Positions 17,142 through 25,155 of a stretch of 59,675 bases of DNA are shown in pieces (position 1 is the stretch's first letter; the number at the start of each line of letters is the position of its first letter). The stretch is from Fusobacteriaceae bacterium (GTDB lineage Bacteria > Fusobacteriota > Fusobacteriia > Fusobacteriales > Fusobacteriaceae). The stretch lies in NCBI GenBank assembly GCA_031272775.1, contig JAISTB010000024.1:1-59675 (forward strand), read 5' to 3'. A model generated the notes under the pieces. That model saw nothing but the letters and a program-made list of their open reading frames with translations, made no database searches and was not told where the DNA came from. A program made the position numbers and the translations under genes.

Positions 17142-17642
17142 TTATTTTAAAACCCAGCTTTCCGCGAAAAAATCCTCATGCTCGACGGATTCGGCGAGCT
17201 TGTATCCGAAAGCGGCCGGATCGGGGAAATAGAGCGGGCTTTTCGCCGCAGCCACAGGCACGTGGGGCTTCAGGCGGGAAATATACAGATGGTCGAGGAC
17301 GTAATTTTCCAGAAATAGTATGTAAATGCTGTAGCCGCCGCAAATAAAAACGGATTTTCCGGAGTCCGCGTACTTCGCGAGGATGCCGTCGATATCCATG
17401 CCGAAATCCAGGACCTCCACGGTCCTGTTTTTCTTCATCAACTCAAGGGGTACGTACTGCGCTGTCGTGAGCCCGAAAAGGACTACGTTTCCGACGGTTC
17501 GGGATTTGTAGTAGCGCAATTCTTCGGCAGAGTGCCAGAGCAGCCCGTTACCTGCGGGGTTGGCGTCTCCGAGGAGGTTGTCTTTGCCGAGGCAGACGAT
17601 CAGGTTCAATTCCACCGGGGCGGTTTTAAATGGCGATTTCAT
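17142..17642 (-). CDS. folA: Dihydrofolate reductase, divergent
   Basis: Reduces dihydrofolate to tetrahydrofolate with NADPH, recycling the product of thymidylate synthase. The 166-residue protein has LIVCLGKDNLLG at the N-terminus, LLWHSAEELRYYKSRT (the acidic catalytic position being one of the two Glu), and the cofactor-binding SVFICGGYSIY. It is clearly divergent from common FolA proteins, so trimethoprim response cannot be guessed. The ATG at 17642 lies 17 bp inside the end of thyA and has GGAGAG in front; an alternative start at 17702 would lie further inside thyA and is less likely. Confidence 0.85.
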   Translation of the reverse strand: MKSPFKTAPVELNLIVCLGKDNLLGDANPAGNGLLWHSAEELRYYKSRTVGNVVLFGLTTAQYVPLELMKKNRTVEVLDFGMDIDGILAKYADSGKSVFICGGYSIYILFLENYVLDHLYISRLKPHVPVAAAKSPLYFPDPAAFGYKLAESVEHEDFFAESWVLK

Positions 17643-18450
17643 AAGAAATTTTCTCTCCGTACTGATAATTTTCCACGACGACGTCGTCGGGTTTGAATTC
17701 ATAGATCGAGGTAAAATTGGCGATCCGGGCGGTGGCGCCGTCGTAAACCGGGCGTTTGACCTGCTCGAGGATCTTCTCCATATGTCTGTCGTAAATGTGC
17801 ATATTATGGATGTTCCAAATGATCTCCGCCGGTTTCAGCCCGCACTCAAGGGCCACAAGCTTGTGGAGAATCGAATACTGGTACACATTGGCCACGAGCC
17901 CCAGGGCCACATCGCAACTCCGCTGCCGGACCTCAAGGTAGAGTTTCCCGTCCACGACGCTCCATTGGGTCAGATGCACACAGGGCGTGAGGGCCATATC
18001 CGCCAGGTCCTCCGGGACCCAGATCTCCGTCATGATCCGGCGGCTGGCGGGATTGTGTTTCAATTCCCCCAGCACGTAGTCCAGCTGATTGCGGTACTTG
18101 AAGACCGGGCGGCCGATCTCGTAGCCGTAAGCCTTGCCGATGGTCCCGTCGGGGCGCTTCCATTCGTCCCAATACTTGCATTTGAGCGCGTTCAGAGTAT
18201 TGACGTCGTTGGATTGCAGGATCCAGATCCAGTAAAGTTCCCGGATCGGGTCCTTCGTCGGCGCGAAGCGCGTCGTAATCAGGCAGAGTTCGTCGGTCCC
18301 GTTGTCGATCCGGAACTGATAGCCGATAAAGCTCTTGTAGTGGGCCGGACTGCCGTCGGCGTATTTTGTCCGCACCGCGCCTTTACTCCACGTCCCTTCC
18401 CGGTCGATGGTTTCGACGATTTTATGATAAACAAGATCGAATGTGCTCAT
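17626..18450 (-). CDS. thyA: Thymidylate synthase ThyA, divergent
   Basis: Methylates dUMP to dTMP using methylene-tetrahydrofolate. The 274-residue protein keeps the catalytic Cys (LTPCVHLTQW), the phosphate-binding QRSCDVALG, the Asn of the nucleotide site (VANVYQYS) and the His/Tyr pair (NMHIYDRHM). The residue after the catalytic Cys is Val rather than the usual His. Its ATG overlaps the stop of the upstream antitoxin-like gene (ATGA), and the folA start lies within its 3' end. The dTMP cycle is thus a tight dinJ-thyA-folA unit. Confidence 0.94.
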   Translation of the reverse strand: MSTFDLVYHKIVETIDREGTWSKGAVRTKYADGSPAHYKSFIGYQFRIDNGTDELCLITTRFAPTKDPIRELYWIWILQSNDVNTLNALKCKYWDEWKRPDGTIGKAYGYEIGRPVFKYRNQLDYVLGELKHNPASRRIMTEIWVPEDLADMALTPCVHLTQWSVVDGKLYLEVRQRSCDVALGLVANVYQYSILHKLVALECGLKPAEIIWNIHNMHIYDRHMEKILEQVKRPVYDGATARIANFTSIYEFKPDDVVVENYQYGEKISYEIAI

Positions 18451-18746
18451 GCTTCCTCCGCGATTTCCTGTTGGATTTCTTCCAGTATCTCAGAGAAAGT
18501 ATCGTAGCTTTTGGTACTTTCAGGATGCTTCATAATTTCTTCTTCTTCCTTGAATGCCTCCAATGTTGCCTTATTCGGTCTTCGCTTCACGGGAAACGGG
18601 ATACCATGCTGTTCAATAGATTTTTTCAAAAAAATCGTGTATGCCGTTGTCATGTTCAATCCAATTCCTCGAAATAAATCCTCAGCCTCTTTTTTCAAGT
18701 TCCTGTCAATCCGGAATGTTATACTTGTAGAATCCTTATTCTCCAT
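18447..18746 (-). CDS. RelB/DinJ-family antitoxin-like protein, orphan
   Basis: A 99-residue protein with an N-terminal ribbon-helix-helix region (SITFRIDRNLKKEAEDLFRGIGLNMTTAYTIFLKK) matching DinJ/RelB antitoxins, which bind their own promoter. The C-terminus is acidic and would normally wrap a RelE/YafQ toxin. No toxin gene follows: the next gene, coupled by ATGA, is thyA. It may be the survivor of a degraded toxin-antitoxin module or a repressor of the thyA-folA operon. Codon use and base composition look lower in GC than thyA. Confidence 0.82.
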   Translation of the reverse strand: MENKDSTSITFRIDRNLKKEAEDLFRGIGLNMTTAYTIFLKKSIEQHGIPFPVKRRPNKATLEAFKEEEEIMKHPESTKSYDTFSEILEEIQQEIAEEA

Positions 18747-18765
18747 CGATACATCACCTCAACTA

Positions 18766-18794
18766 ATTATAACAAAATTTATGTTCACCGTCAA
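18766..18794 (-). promoter_or_regulatory. Promoter of dinJ-thyA-folA
   Basis: Minus-strand TTGACG (18789-18794) and TATAAT (18766-18771), spacing 17 bp, 20 bp before the start codon of the antitoxin-like gene. Confidence 0.82.
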
Positions 18795-18949
18795 TACATT
18801 GCATGAAAATCTTGAAAAGTTTTGCAAAGATGAATTGAAGCGGCGCGCGCAAAACGCAATCCTGTTTTCACACAAATCATATGCTTTTTGTCTCATCGTC
18901 CTCTTTTGATACATTCACTCTGCTCAGATAAAGCAATTTTGTCCATTTC

Positions 18950-18978
18950 TTGACAGAAGCGCCCAAATTCTGTACAAT
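18950..18978 (+). promoter_or_regulatory. Promoter of the YfcC-type transporter
   Basis: TTGACA (18950-18955) and TACAAT (18973-18978) with 17 bp between them. Together with the minus-strand promoter at 18766 it accounts for the gap 18747-19037, in which I see no gene. Confidence 0.85.
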
Positions 18979-19037
18979 ATGGAATAATCGCAACGATGGG
19001 CTACTTGATGAAATCATATTTCATAGGAGGGCAAAGT

Positions 19038-20438
19038 ATGGCAGAGTCAAAAGCGGTAAAAAAATTCAAGTTCCCTGATTCTTTCGTTCTGATCGGGATC
19101 CTGATCCTCATCACGGCAATCCTCACCTATGTCGTCCCCTCGGGCGTCTACGACATGGTCAAAAACGAAGCCGGCACCAGCGTGGTGGATCCCAATTCCT
19201 TTCACTTTGTAGAGCGGACGCCGACGACGATCATCCAACTGTTCAAGGCCTTTTATGTCGGACTCAGCCGGAATTACGCGACCATTTTCCTCGTTATGCT
19301 CGTCGGCGGCTATTTCAAGGTCATCAACGAGACCAAGGCCATTTCCAACGGCCTTTCGATCCTCTTCGGAAAAATGAAGGACCGGGCCCTGCTGATCCTG
19401 CCCTTCGTGCTGATTTGCTTCCACATTCTGGGGACAACTGGCGTCGTGGTCAACTCCGTCGTGGCCTTTATCCCGCTGGGACTCCTCGTCGCGAGCCAGA
19501 TGGGTCTTGACCGGATCGCGGCCGTCGGCATTATCTACGCGGCCTGCTACGGCGGCTGGGGAACTTCCTTTATGGGAGCGACCTCCGTGCAACTGGCCCA
19601 GTCCATCGCGGGAATCCCCATCTTGTCCGGCGTGGGCCTGCGCCTTGTGGTCACGGCCATTACCGGCGTCGCCACCGTGATCTATGTGATGCGCTACTGC
19701 TCCAAAGTAAAAAAAGATCCCGAAGCCAGCTATCTTTACGGTACGGAGTGGGCCGATTTCGGCGCGATGAAACATGTCGACGGCGTGTATACCTTCGGGG
19801 TCAAAGAGGCCATTATCCTTGTCCTGACCTTCGGCGGAATCATCATCTATGTAATCGGCACCGTAAAATACGGCTGGGGCAACGACTGGTTCATGGCTAT
19901 TCTACTCTTTGTGGCCATCGTTTCGGGAAAACTCGTAGGCATGTCTTTGAATGAAATCGCCCAAACTTTCATGAAAGGACTCCGGGAAATGTCCTACGGC
20001 GCCATCCTCATCGGCTGGGCCAGCATCATTTCCGTGCTCCTCACTGACGGAAAGATTATTCACACGCTGATCTGGGCGGCCTCGCTGCCTCTCAGAGCCA
20101 TGCCGGGAACCATCGGCGCCGTCATGATGTTCTTGATCAATTCCGTCTTCAATTTCTTCGTACCCTCGGCCTCGGGGCAGGCGGCTATCGTTATGCCCAT
20201 TATGGGGCCTTTGGCCGATGTGGTGGGCCTGAGCCGCCAGATTTCAGTACTCGCCTATCAATACGGGGACGGGCTCTCCAATACCATCGTGCCCACCTCA
20301 GGCGTCCTCATGGGCGTTCTGGGCGTCGCGGAGATTCCTTTCCAGAAATGGCTCAAATTTATGATTCCCCTGTTTTTGATTTGGACAGTCATCTGTGCCC
20401 TTGCCATGGTGGCGTCCGTAATGATCGGCTATCATTGA
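19038..20438 (+). CDS. YfcC/DcuC-family transporter (peptide or amino-acid carrier)
   Basis: A 466-residue membrane protein with about 12 hydrophobic segments. The family motifs VPSGVYDM near the N-terminus and FFVPSASGQAAIVMPIMGPL near the C-terminus place it in the YfcC/C4-dicarboxylate anaerobic carrier group (UIT3-type). Several members carry basic or other amino acids. The ATG at 19038 is chosen because AGGAGG lies 7 nt upstream; the frame opens 42 bp earlier. The M20 peptidase 16 bp downstream suggests uptake of a peptide or acyl-amino acid followed by hydrolysis. Confidence 0.85.
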   Translation: MAESKAVKKFKFPDSFVLIGILILITAILTYVVPSGVYDMVKNEAGTSVVDPNSFHFVERTPTTIIQLFKAFYVGLSRNYATIFLVMLVGGYFKVINETKAISNGLSILFGKMKDRALLILPFVLICFHILGTTGVVVNSVVAFIPLGLLVASQMGLDRIAAVGIIYAACYGGWGTSFMGATSVQLAQSIAGIPILSGVGLRLVVTAITGVATVIYVMRYCSKVKKDPEASYLYGTEWADFGAMKHVDGVYTFGVKEAIILVLTFGGIIIYVIGTVKYGWGNDWFMAILLFVAIVSGKLVGMSLNEIAQTFMKGLREMSYGAILIGWASIISVLLTDGKIIHTLIWAASLPLRAMPGTIGAVMMFLINSVFNFFVPSASGQAAIVMPIMGPLADVVGLSRQISVLAYQYGDGLSNTIVPTSGVLMGVLGVAEIPFQKWLKFMIPLFLIWTVICALAMVASVMIGYH

Positions 20439-20454
20439 TCGGAGGTGTATACTT

Positions 20455-21579
20455 ATGGCCAATCAGATTTATTCTTACCTGAAATCCCATGAACGGGAAA
20501 TTTTTGACGATCTCAAGGAACTGGTCCGGGCGGAAGCCACTTCCGCCGACCTTGAGGAACTGAAGACCGTGAGGGCGGTCCTGATCCGCCTGATCCGGGA
20601 GCGGACCGGCGTGACGCCGGAAGTTCACCGGACGCCCGGCGGGCATGATCCCCTTTCATTTGCCTGGGGAAAAGGAGAGAAAGACATCCTCCTCGTCGGG
20701 CACTTCGATACCGTGATCCCTATCGGCTCCTACGCGCTCCGCGAAGAAGACGGCAAGCTCTACGGGGCGGGGGTCCTCGACATGAAAGCGGGTCTCGTCT
20801 CCATCCTCTGGATCGTCAAAGCCTACCGGGATCTGGGCATAGCGCCCGCGAAGAGGCTCAAAGTCCTTATGAACTGCGATGAGGAAATCGGAAGCGCGGA
20901 TTCCGCGCCCCTCATTATGGAAATGGCCCGGGACAACAGCGCCGCGGCCCTGATTCTCGAGCCCTGCGCCTCAAGCGGGGATCTCAAGACCGGCCGCAAA
21001 GGAGGCGGCGGATTTACCGTCAAGACCTACGGGAAGGCCTCCCACGCGGGGCTGGAGCATAAGCTGGGCATAAACGCCATTGAGGAACTGGCCCGGGAAA
21101 TCCAGTATATCCACTCGCTGACCGATTACGAAAAGGGCAGCACCCTCAGCGCCGATGTCGTCACCGGCGGGACCAAACGCAACGTCGTGGCCGATTTCGC
21201 GCAGGCGGACGTCGATTTCCGCTACTCGTCCCCGGCGGAATACGAGCGGATCCGGCAATTGATCGCCGATTACCAGCCGACGGTGGCGGGCGCGACCCGG
21301 GAGGTCGTATTCGGCAAATGCGTCCCGCCCATGGAGCAGACGCCGGAAAACTTGAAACTTTTCGCGCTGGCGGAGGAGGCCGGAAAAGAAGTCGGGCTCG
21401 CCTTTTCCCATGTCTTTGTGGGCGGCATCAGCGACGGCAACCCCATCGCCCCTTACCTTCCGATATTGGACGGTCTCGGCCCCCACGGCGACGGCGCCCA
21501 CACGCTGACGGAATTTATCTATATCGATCAGCTGATCCCCCGGATCGCCATGGTCGGAAACTTGATCCTCAAGATCTGA
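20455..21579 (+). CDS. M20 metallopeptidase, glutamate carboxypeptidase-like
   Basis: A 374-residue zinc hydrolase of the carboxypeptidase G2 type. It has the metal ligands in GHFDTV, GVLDMKAG and CDEEIGS, the histidine in TYGKASHAG of the dimerisation lid, and DGLGPHGDGAH near the C-terminus. Known relatives remove C-terminal glutamate from folate-like or dipeptide substrates. It lacks a signal peptide, so it acts in the cytoplasm, probably on what the preceding transporter brings in. AGGTG precedes the ATG. Confidence 0.9.
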   Translation: MANQIYSYLKSHEREIFDDLKELVRAEATSADLEELKTVRAVLIRLIRERTGVTPEVHRTPGGHDPLSFAWGKGEKDILLVGHFDTVIPIGSYALREEDGKLYGAGVLDMKAGLVSILWIVKAYRDLGIAPAKRLKVLMNCDEEIGSADSAPLIMEMARDNSAAALILEPCASSGDLKTGRKGGGGFTVKTYGKASHAGLEHKLGINAIEELAREIQYIHSLTDYEKGSTLSADVVTGGTKRNVVADFAQADVDFRYSSPAEYERIRQLIADYQPTVAGATREVVFGKCVPPMEQTPENLKLFALAEEAGKEVGLAFSHVFVGGISDGNPIAPYLPILDGLGPHGDGAHTLTEFIYIDQLIPRIAMVGNLILKI

Positions 21580-21624
21580 CGTCCCGGGATAACTCAAAAA
21601 CTCAGAAAAAATATCCGGAACCCA

Positions 21625-21653
21625 TTGAAAAAAAGCCGGTTCTATGATACAAT
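21625..21653 (+). promoter_or_regulatory. Promoter of the EamA transporter
   Basis: TTGAAA (21625-21630) and TACAAT (21648-21653), spacing 17 bp. It overlaps the most upstream possible start of the next gene and so decides in favour of a later start. Confidence 0.75.
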
Positions 21654-21705
21654 GGCTTATTCGGTCGCCCGCGGGCATCCCGGGCGGCCATTCTCAACGG
21701 GGGTT

Positions 21706-22566
21706 TTGAAATTGACAGACAGAAAAAGGGGCTTTATGCTCCTCATCATTGCGTCGGTCCTGTGGTCCACAGGGGGTATGCTGCTGAAACTCGTCACCTG
21801 GAACGGCTTCGCGGTGGGGGGCTTCCGCTCCCTGGTCTCGGCGGTTTTCATCTCGTTCTTCGCCAAGGGGATCAACCTGAAATTTACCAAATGGCGCGTG
21901 ATCGGCATGATCGCCTACGCTTCCACGGTCATCCTCTTCGCGGTGGCGAACAAAATGACGACGGCCGCCAACGCCATTATGCTCCAGTACACGGCCCCGG
22001 TCTACGCGGCCATATTCGGCGCGAAAATTCTCGGCGAGAAGCTCCGGAAGCGGGATATTCTCTCGATTGTCGTGGTCCTCTCGGGCATGGTTCTCTTCGC
22101 GGCGGAAGGCTTGCAGGGCGGGCATTTGTTCGGGGATGCGCTGGCCATTCTCTCAGGCGTCACCTTCGCCATGGTGGCCGTGGCCCTCAAGGTCGAAAAA
22201 GACGTCGATCCCGTCCAGAATATCTTCTGGGGGAACGTGCTGGCCTTCGCGATCTCCGCGCCCTTTATGCGCAATATATCGCTGACCTTTTACAACATTT
22301 CCGGTGTAATCCTGCTGGGCGTCTTTCAACTGGGCGCGGCCTATGTGCTCTACGCCAAAGGCATGCGCTATGTGACGGCCCTCGAAGGGTCCATTATCCC
22401 CATGTTTGAGCCCATATTGAACCCCGTCTGGGTCTTTCTCACGATCGGGGAGACGCCGGGGCGCCTGGCCGTCCTCGGCGGCGCCGTCATCATCTTCGGC
22501 ATCTTTATGCGGGAAATTATTGATTTCACGCAAAAACGGATCATAAAAAAAATCCCCTCGTCCTGA
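21706..22566 (+). CDS. EamA/DMT-family transporter
   Basis: A drug/metabolite transporter of about 286 residues with ten hydrophobic helices in two EamA halves (each about 130 residues). The second half carries the usual GxxxxxxAYVLYAKGMRYVTALEGS and PILNPVWVFLTIGE region. The start is uncertain: TTG at 21706 follows GGGGG, lies after the promoter and is preferred to 21625; the ATG at 21736 would trim the first helix. Substrate unknown; amino-acid export is common in the family. A terminator follows immediately. Confidence 0.85.
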   Translation: MKLTDRKRGFMLLIIASVLWSTGGMLLKLVTWNGFAVGGFRSLVSAVFISFFAKGINLKFTKWRVIGMIAYASTVILFAVANKMTTAANAIMLQYTAPVYAAIFGAKILGEKLRKRDILSIVVVLSGMVLFAAEGLQGGHLFGDALAILSGVTFAMVAVALKVEKDVDPVQNIFWGNVLAFAISAPFMRNISLTFYNISGVILLGVFQLGAAYVLYAKGMRYVTALEGSIIPMFEPILNPVWVFLTIGETPGRLAVLGGAVIIFGIFMREIIDFTQKRIIKKIPSS

Positions 22567-22577
22567 GGGGGTTTTTT
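22551..22577. terminator. Bidirectional terminator between EamA and amidohydrolase genes
   Basis: CCCCTC pairs with GAGGGG, with A-rich sequence on the left and TTTTTT on the right. It can therefore stop transcription from both converging genes. It overlaps the stop codon of the EamA gene. Confidence 0.85.
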
Positions 22578-23385
22578 ACATCGTATAGATTCTCTTGGCG
22601 TTTTCGTAAAATACCGCGTTCCAATATTTTTCCGGTACGATATATTTCACAAAGTCAATATACGCGCCCATATTCGTCAAAGGCCAGTCGGTCCCGTACA
22701 TGAGCTTGTCGTAGCGGTTGAGGATCGCGAGCCATTTTTTGACTTCCTCCACAAAATAATAATCGGTCTTCACATACTCTCCGATCTCAAAATTTCCCTC
22801 GATCAAGCCCGAGAGATCGCCGTACACATTCTCGTTTTTCTCGAGGACCGCTTCCATTTCCGCGAGAAAAGGATAGCCCACATGGCACATGACAAAGCGG
22901 GTGTCCTGGAATTGCGCCGCGGTCTCGTCCACCACCAGCGGGTGGGAATACTTGAGGACGCCCTTGTCGTTGGCCGTAAGCCCCGTGTGGATCGCGACGG
23001 CCTTGCCGTAACGGGCGACCAGCTCGTAAATCCCGTGGTAATGCTTCTCGTAGATATATTCGTGGGTATAACCGGGGTAGAGCTTGACGCCGACGCAGGT
23101 CTTCCGCTTGAGATTTTCCTCGATGTTTCCCAAAATGCGCGGATCAGTCAGTTCCGCCGCCGTCATGTGGTTGACGCCCACGGCGTAATAAAAAATATCG
23201 GGGTAATGATTCGCCTCGGGATCTGTCCCGTAATTCCCCATAACCACGGCCCGTTCGATGTTGTACTGCCGGAAAACAGCCCGCAAATGCGCCTCGCTGT
23301 TCTCATGCCCCGCCTGTTTCGCCAACTCCGTGAAATGACCCTCGGGGTCCACCCGGAAATGAATATGGCTGTCGATGATTTTCAT
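22576..23385 (-). CDS. Amidohydrolase of the COG2159 (TIM-barrel decarboxylase/hydrolase) type
   Basis: A 269-residue metal-dependent hydrolase. DSHIHF at the N-terminus gives the HxH metal pair, IHTG and CHVGYP supply further histidines, and YGTDWPL the catalytic aspartate. This is the ACMSD/uronate-isomerase-like amidohydrolase branch. The substrate cannot be assigned. Its own promoter lies at 23431-23458. Confidence 0.85.
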   Translation of the reverse strand: MKIIDSHIHFRVDPEGHFTELAKQAGHENSEAHLRAVFRQYNIERAVVMGNYGTDPEANHYPDIFYYAVGVNHMTAAELTDPRILGNIEENLKRKTCVGVKLYPGYTHEYIYEKHYHGIYELVARYGKAVAIHTGLTANDKGVLKYSHPLVVDETAAQFQDTRFVMCHVGYPFLAEMEAVLEKNENVYGDLSGLIEGNFEIGEYVKTDYYFVEEVKKWLAILNRYDKLMYGTDWPLTNMGAYIDFVKYIVPEKYWNAVFYENAKRIYTM

Positions 23386-23430
23386 TTTTTCGTTTTCCTC
23401 CCGCCCGTATTGTATTTTGCGCTATAGCAT

Positions 23431-23458
23431 ATCATACCGCATCGAGATGTATTTTGCA
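23431..23458 (-). promoter_or_regulatory. Promoter of the amidohydrolase gene
   Basis: Minus-strand TTGCAA (about 23454-23458) and TATGAT (23431-23436), spacing about 17 bp, 46 bp before the start codon. Confidence 0.7.
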
Positions 23459-23492
23459 AGCCTTTTTTTCCGAAGGCTCGCGGACGCCCGAT

Positions 23493-23588
23493 CCGCAAAA
23501 AAGAAAACCGGACCGCTACAGATGGCTGTATGTCCAGGTCGGTTTTCTTTTACGCTAACTTTAAAATATTTAGGAAAGAATATTGCAC
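23493..23588 (-). ncRNA. Candidate small RNA with terminal hairpin
   Basis: On the minus strand a near-consensus promoter (TTGACA, 23618-23623; TATGAT, 23595-23600; spacing 17) should start a transcript near 23588. After about 40 nt it meets a long hairpin: 11 bp (23541-23551 with 23499-23509), then 4 bp (23537-23540 with 23511-23514), then an inner TACAG/CTGTA stem, followed by TTTTTT. No reading frame fits inside. The unit of about 95 nt has the layout of an independent small RNA. The downstream amidohydrolase has its own promoter, but an attenuated leader for that gene is the alternative. Confidence 0.5.
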
Positions 23589-23594
23589 ACCGAT

Positions 23595-23623
23595 ATCATA
23601 GCATAAGAAGCGGCGGATGTCAA
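23595..23623 (-). promoter_or_regulatory. Promoter of the candidate small RNA
   Basis: TTGACA-17-TATGAT on the minus strand, among the best matches to the sigma70 consensus in the window. The gap 23386-23776 holds this promoter, the hairpin unit, the amidohydrolase promoter and, on the plus strand, a TATAAT at about 23739-23744 that probably serves the MATE gene. Confidence 0.8.
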
Positions 23624-23776
23624 CAAAAATATTTTGATTTTTAAACTTTTCTAAATAAAAATTACGCTGTGAGTCAGAAATAGGGAGTTGAAACGCTTTC
23701 GTCAAAAAAAGTCCTTTTCATTTTGAGCATTTTCCTGTATAATAGTGTATCGGAATCTATCCGAAAGGGGGAAAAC

Positions 23777-25153
23777 ATGCCAGTACAATCAGCAACGGCG
23801 ACGATTTCGACGCCGCCGGAAAACAAATTGGGTACCATGAAAATCAGCCGTCTGATCCTCAGTATGTCCATCCCGATCATGATCTCCATGCTCGTGCAGG
23901 CCATGTACAACATCGTGGACAGCATCTATGTGGCGCGCTACGATGTGGACGCCCTGACGGCGCTCTCCATGGCCTTTCCGGTGCAAAACCTCATGATCGC
24001 CGTGGGGGTCGGCGCCTCCATCGGGACAAACGCCTGCCTTTCCCAGGCTCTCGGCGCGAAAAAATTCGTCCGGGTCAACCGGGTCGCCATGCAAGCCATC
24101 CTGCTGGCCCTCCTGGGTTCCCTGGTCTTCATCTGCGTAGGGCTTGCGGGCATCGGACCCTTTATGCGATCTCAAACCACTATCGGGCCCATTATCCGGC
24201 ACGGCAGCGATTACCTTTTCGTCGTTACGGTCTTTTCTCAGGGGCTGTTCATGCAGATCATGATGGAAAAATTGCTCCAGTCCACCGGAAAAAGCATATA
24301 TTTTATGATTACGCAACTGACCGGGGCCGTCATCAACATTATCCTGGACCCGATCATGATCTTCGGCTATCTGGGCTGCCCGGCCATGGGGGTCACGGGA
24401 GCCGCCGCCGCTACGGTAATCGGCCAGTATTGCGCGTCTTTGCTGGGTCTGTGGTTCAACCTGCGGGTCAATACGGAAATCGAGTTCCGCCTCGCGAATT
24501 TGCGGCCCGACTGGCGGATACTGGGGAAAATTCTCTCGATCGGGATCCCCTCCATGCTCATGACGTCCATCCTGTCCTTTACGACGGTCTTTCTCAACAG
24601 GATCCTGATCTCCTTCACCAAATACGCCGTGGCCGTATTCGGAGCGTATTTCAAGCTCCAGAGTTTCGTTTTTATGCCGATTTTCGGCTTGAATAACGGG
24701 ATCATTCCGATTGTGGCCTACAATTACGGGGCCAGGCGCAAGGACAGAATCAAAGAAGCCATCTTCAAGGCGGCGCTCTACGCCACGATCATCATGCTCG
24801 CGGGGCTCGCGGTCTTTCATCTTTTCCCGCGGGAATTGCTGGGGCTCTTCAACGCCAACGACGAAATGATCGCAATCGGGGTGCCGGCGCTGCGGATTTT
24901 GAGTCTCTGCTTTATTTTCGCGGGTTTTTGTATCATCTCCATGTCGGTCTTTACGGCGCTGGGAAAGGCCATGTACAGCCTGATCACGACCCTTGTGCGG
25001 CAGGTGTTCTTCCTGATCCCGGCGGCCTGGTTGCTGTCGCTTTTGGGGAATCTGGATTTGATCTGGTTTTCCTTTACGATCGCGGAAGTGGCGTCTGTTT
25101 TGGCGATCTTATATTTTCACGTGCGGGTGCATCGGATGCTCGAGAAAATTTGA
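23777..25153 (+). CDS. MATE-family multidrug/solute antiporter
   Basis: A 458-residue, twelve-helix antiporter of the MatE family (DinF/NorM group). Helix 1 has SIPIMISMLVQAMYNIVDSI, a hallmark of the family, and the second MatE repeat begins near residue 240 (SIGIPSMLMTSILSF). It likely exports cationic compounds using Na+ or H+. The ATG follows GGGGG. It converges with the serine-hydrolase gene, whose stop is only 2 bp away. Confidence 0.93.
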   Translation: MPVQSATATISTPPENKLGTMKISRLILSMSIPIMISMLVQAMYNIVDSIYVARYDVDALTALSMAFPVQNLMIAVGVGASIGTNACLSQALGAKKFVRVNRVAMQAILLALLGSLVFICVGLAGIGPFMRSQTTIGPIIRHGSDYLFVVTVFSQGLFMQIMMEKLLQSTGKSIYFMITQLTGAVINIILDPIMIFGYLGCPAMGVTGAAAATVIGQYCASLLGLWFNLRVNTEIEFRLANLRPDWRILGKILSIGIPSMLMTSILSFTTVFLNRILISFTKYAVAVFGAYFKLQSFVFMPIFGLNNGIIPIVAYNYGARRKDRIKEAIFKAALYATIIMLAGLAVFHLFPRELLGLFNANDEMIAIGVPALRILSLCFIFAGFCIISMSVFTALGKAMYSLITTLVRQVFFLIPAAWLLSLLGNLDLIWFSFTIAEVASVLAILYFHVRVHRMLEKI

Positions 25154-25155
25154 GG

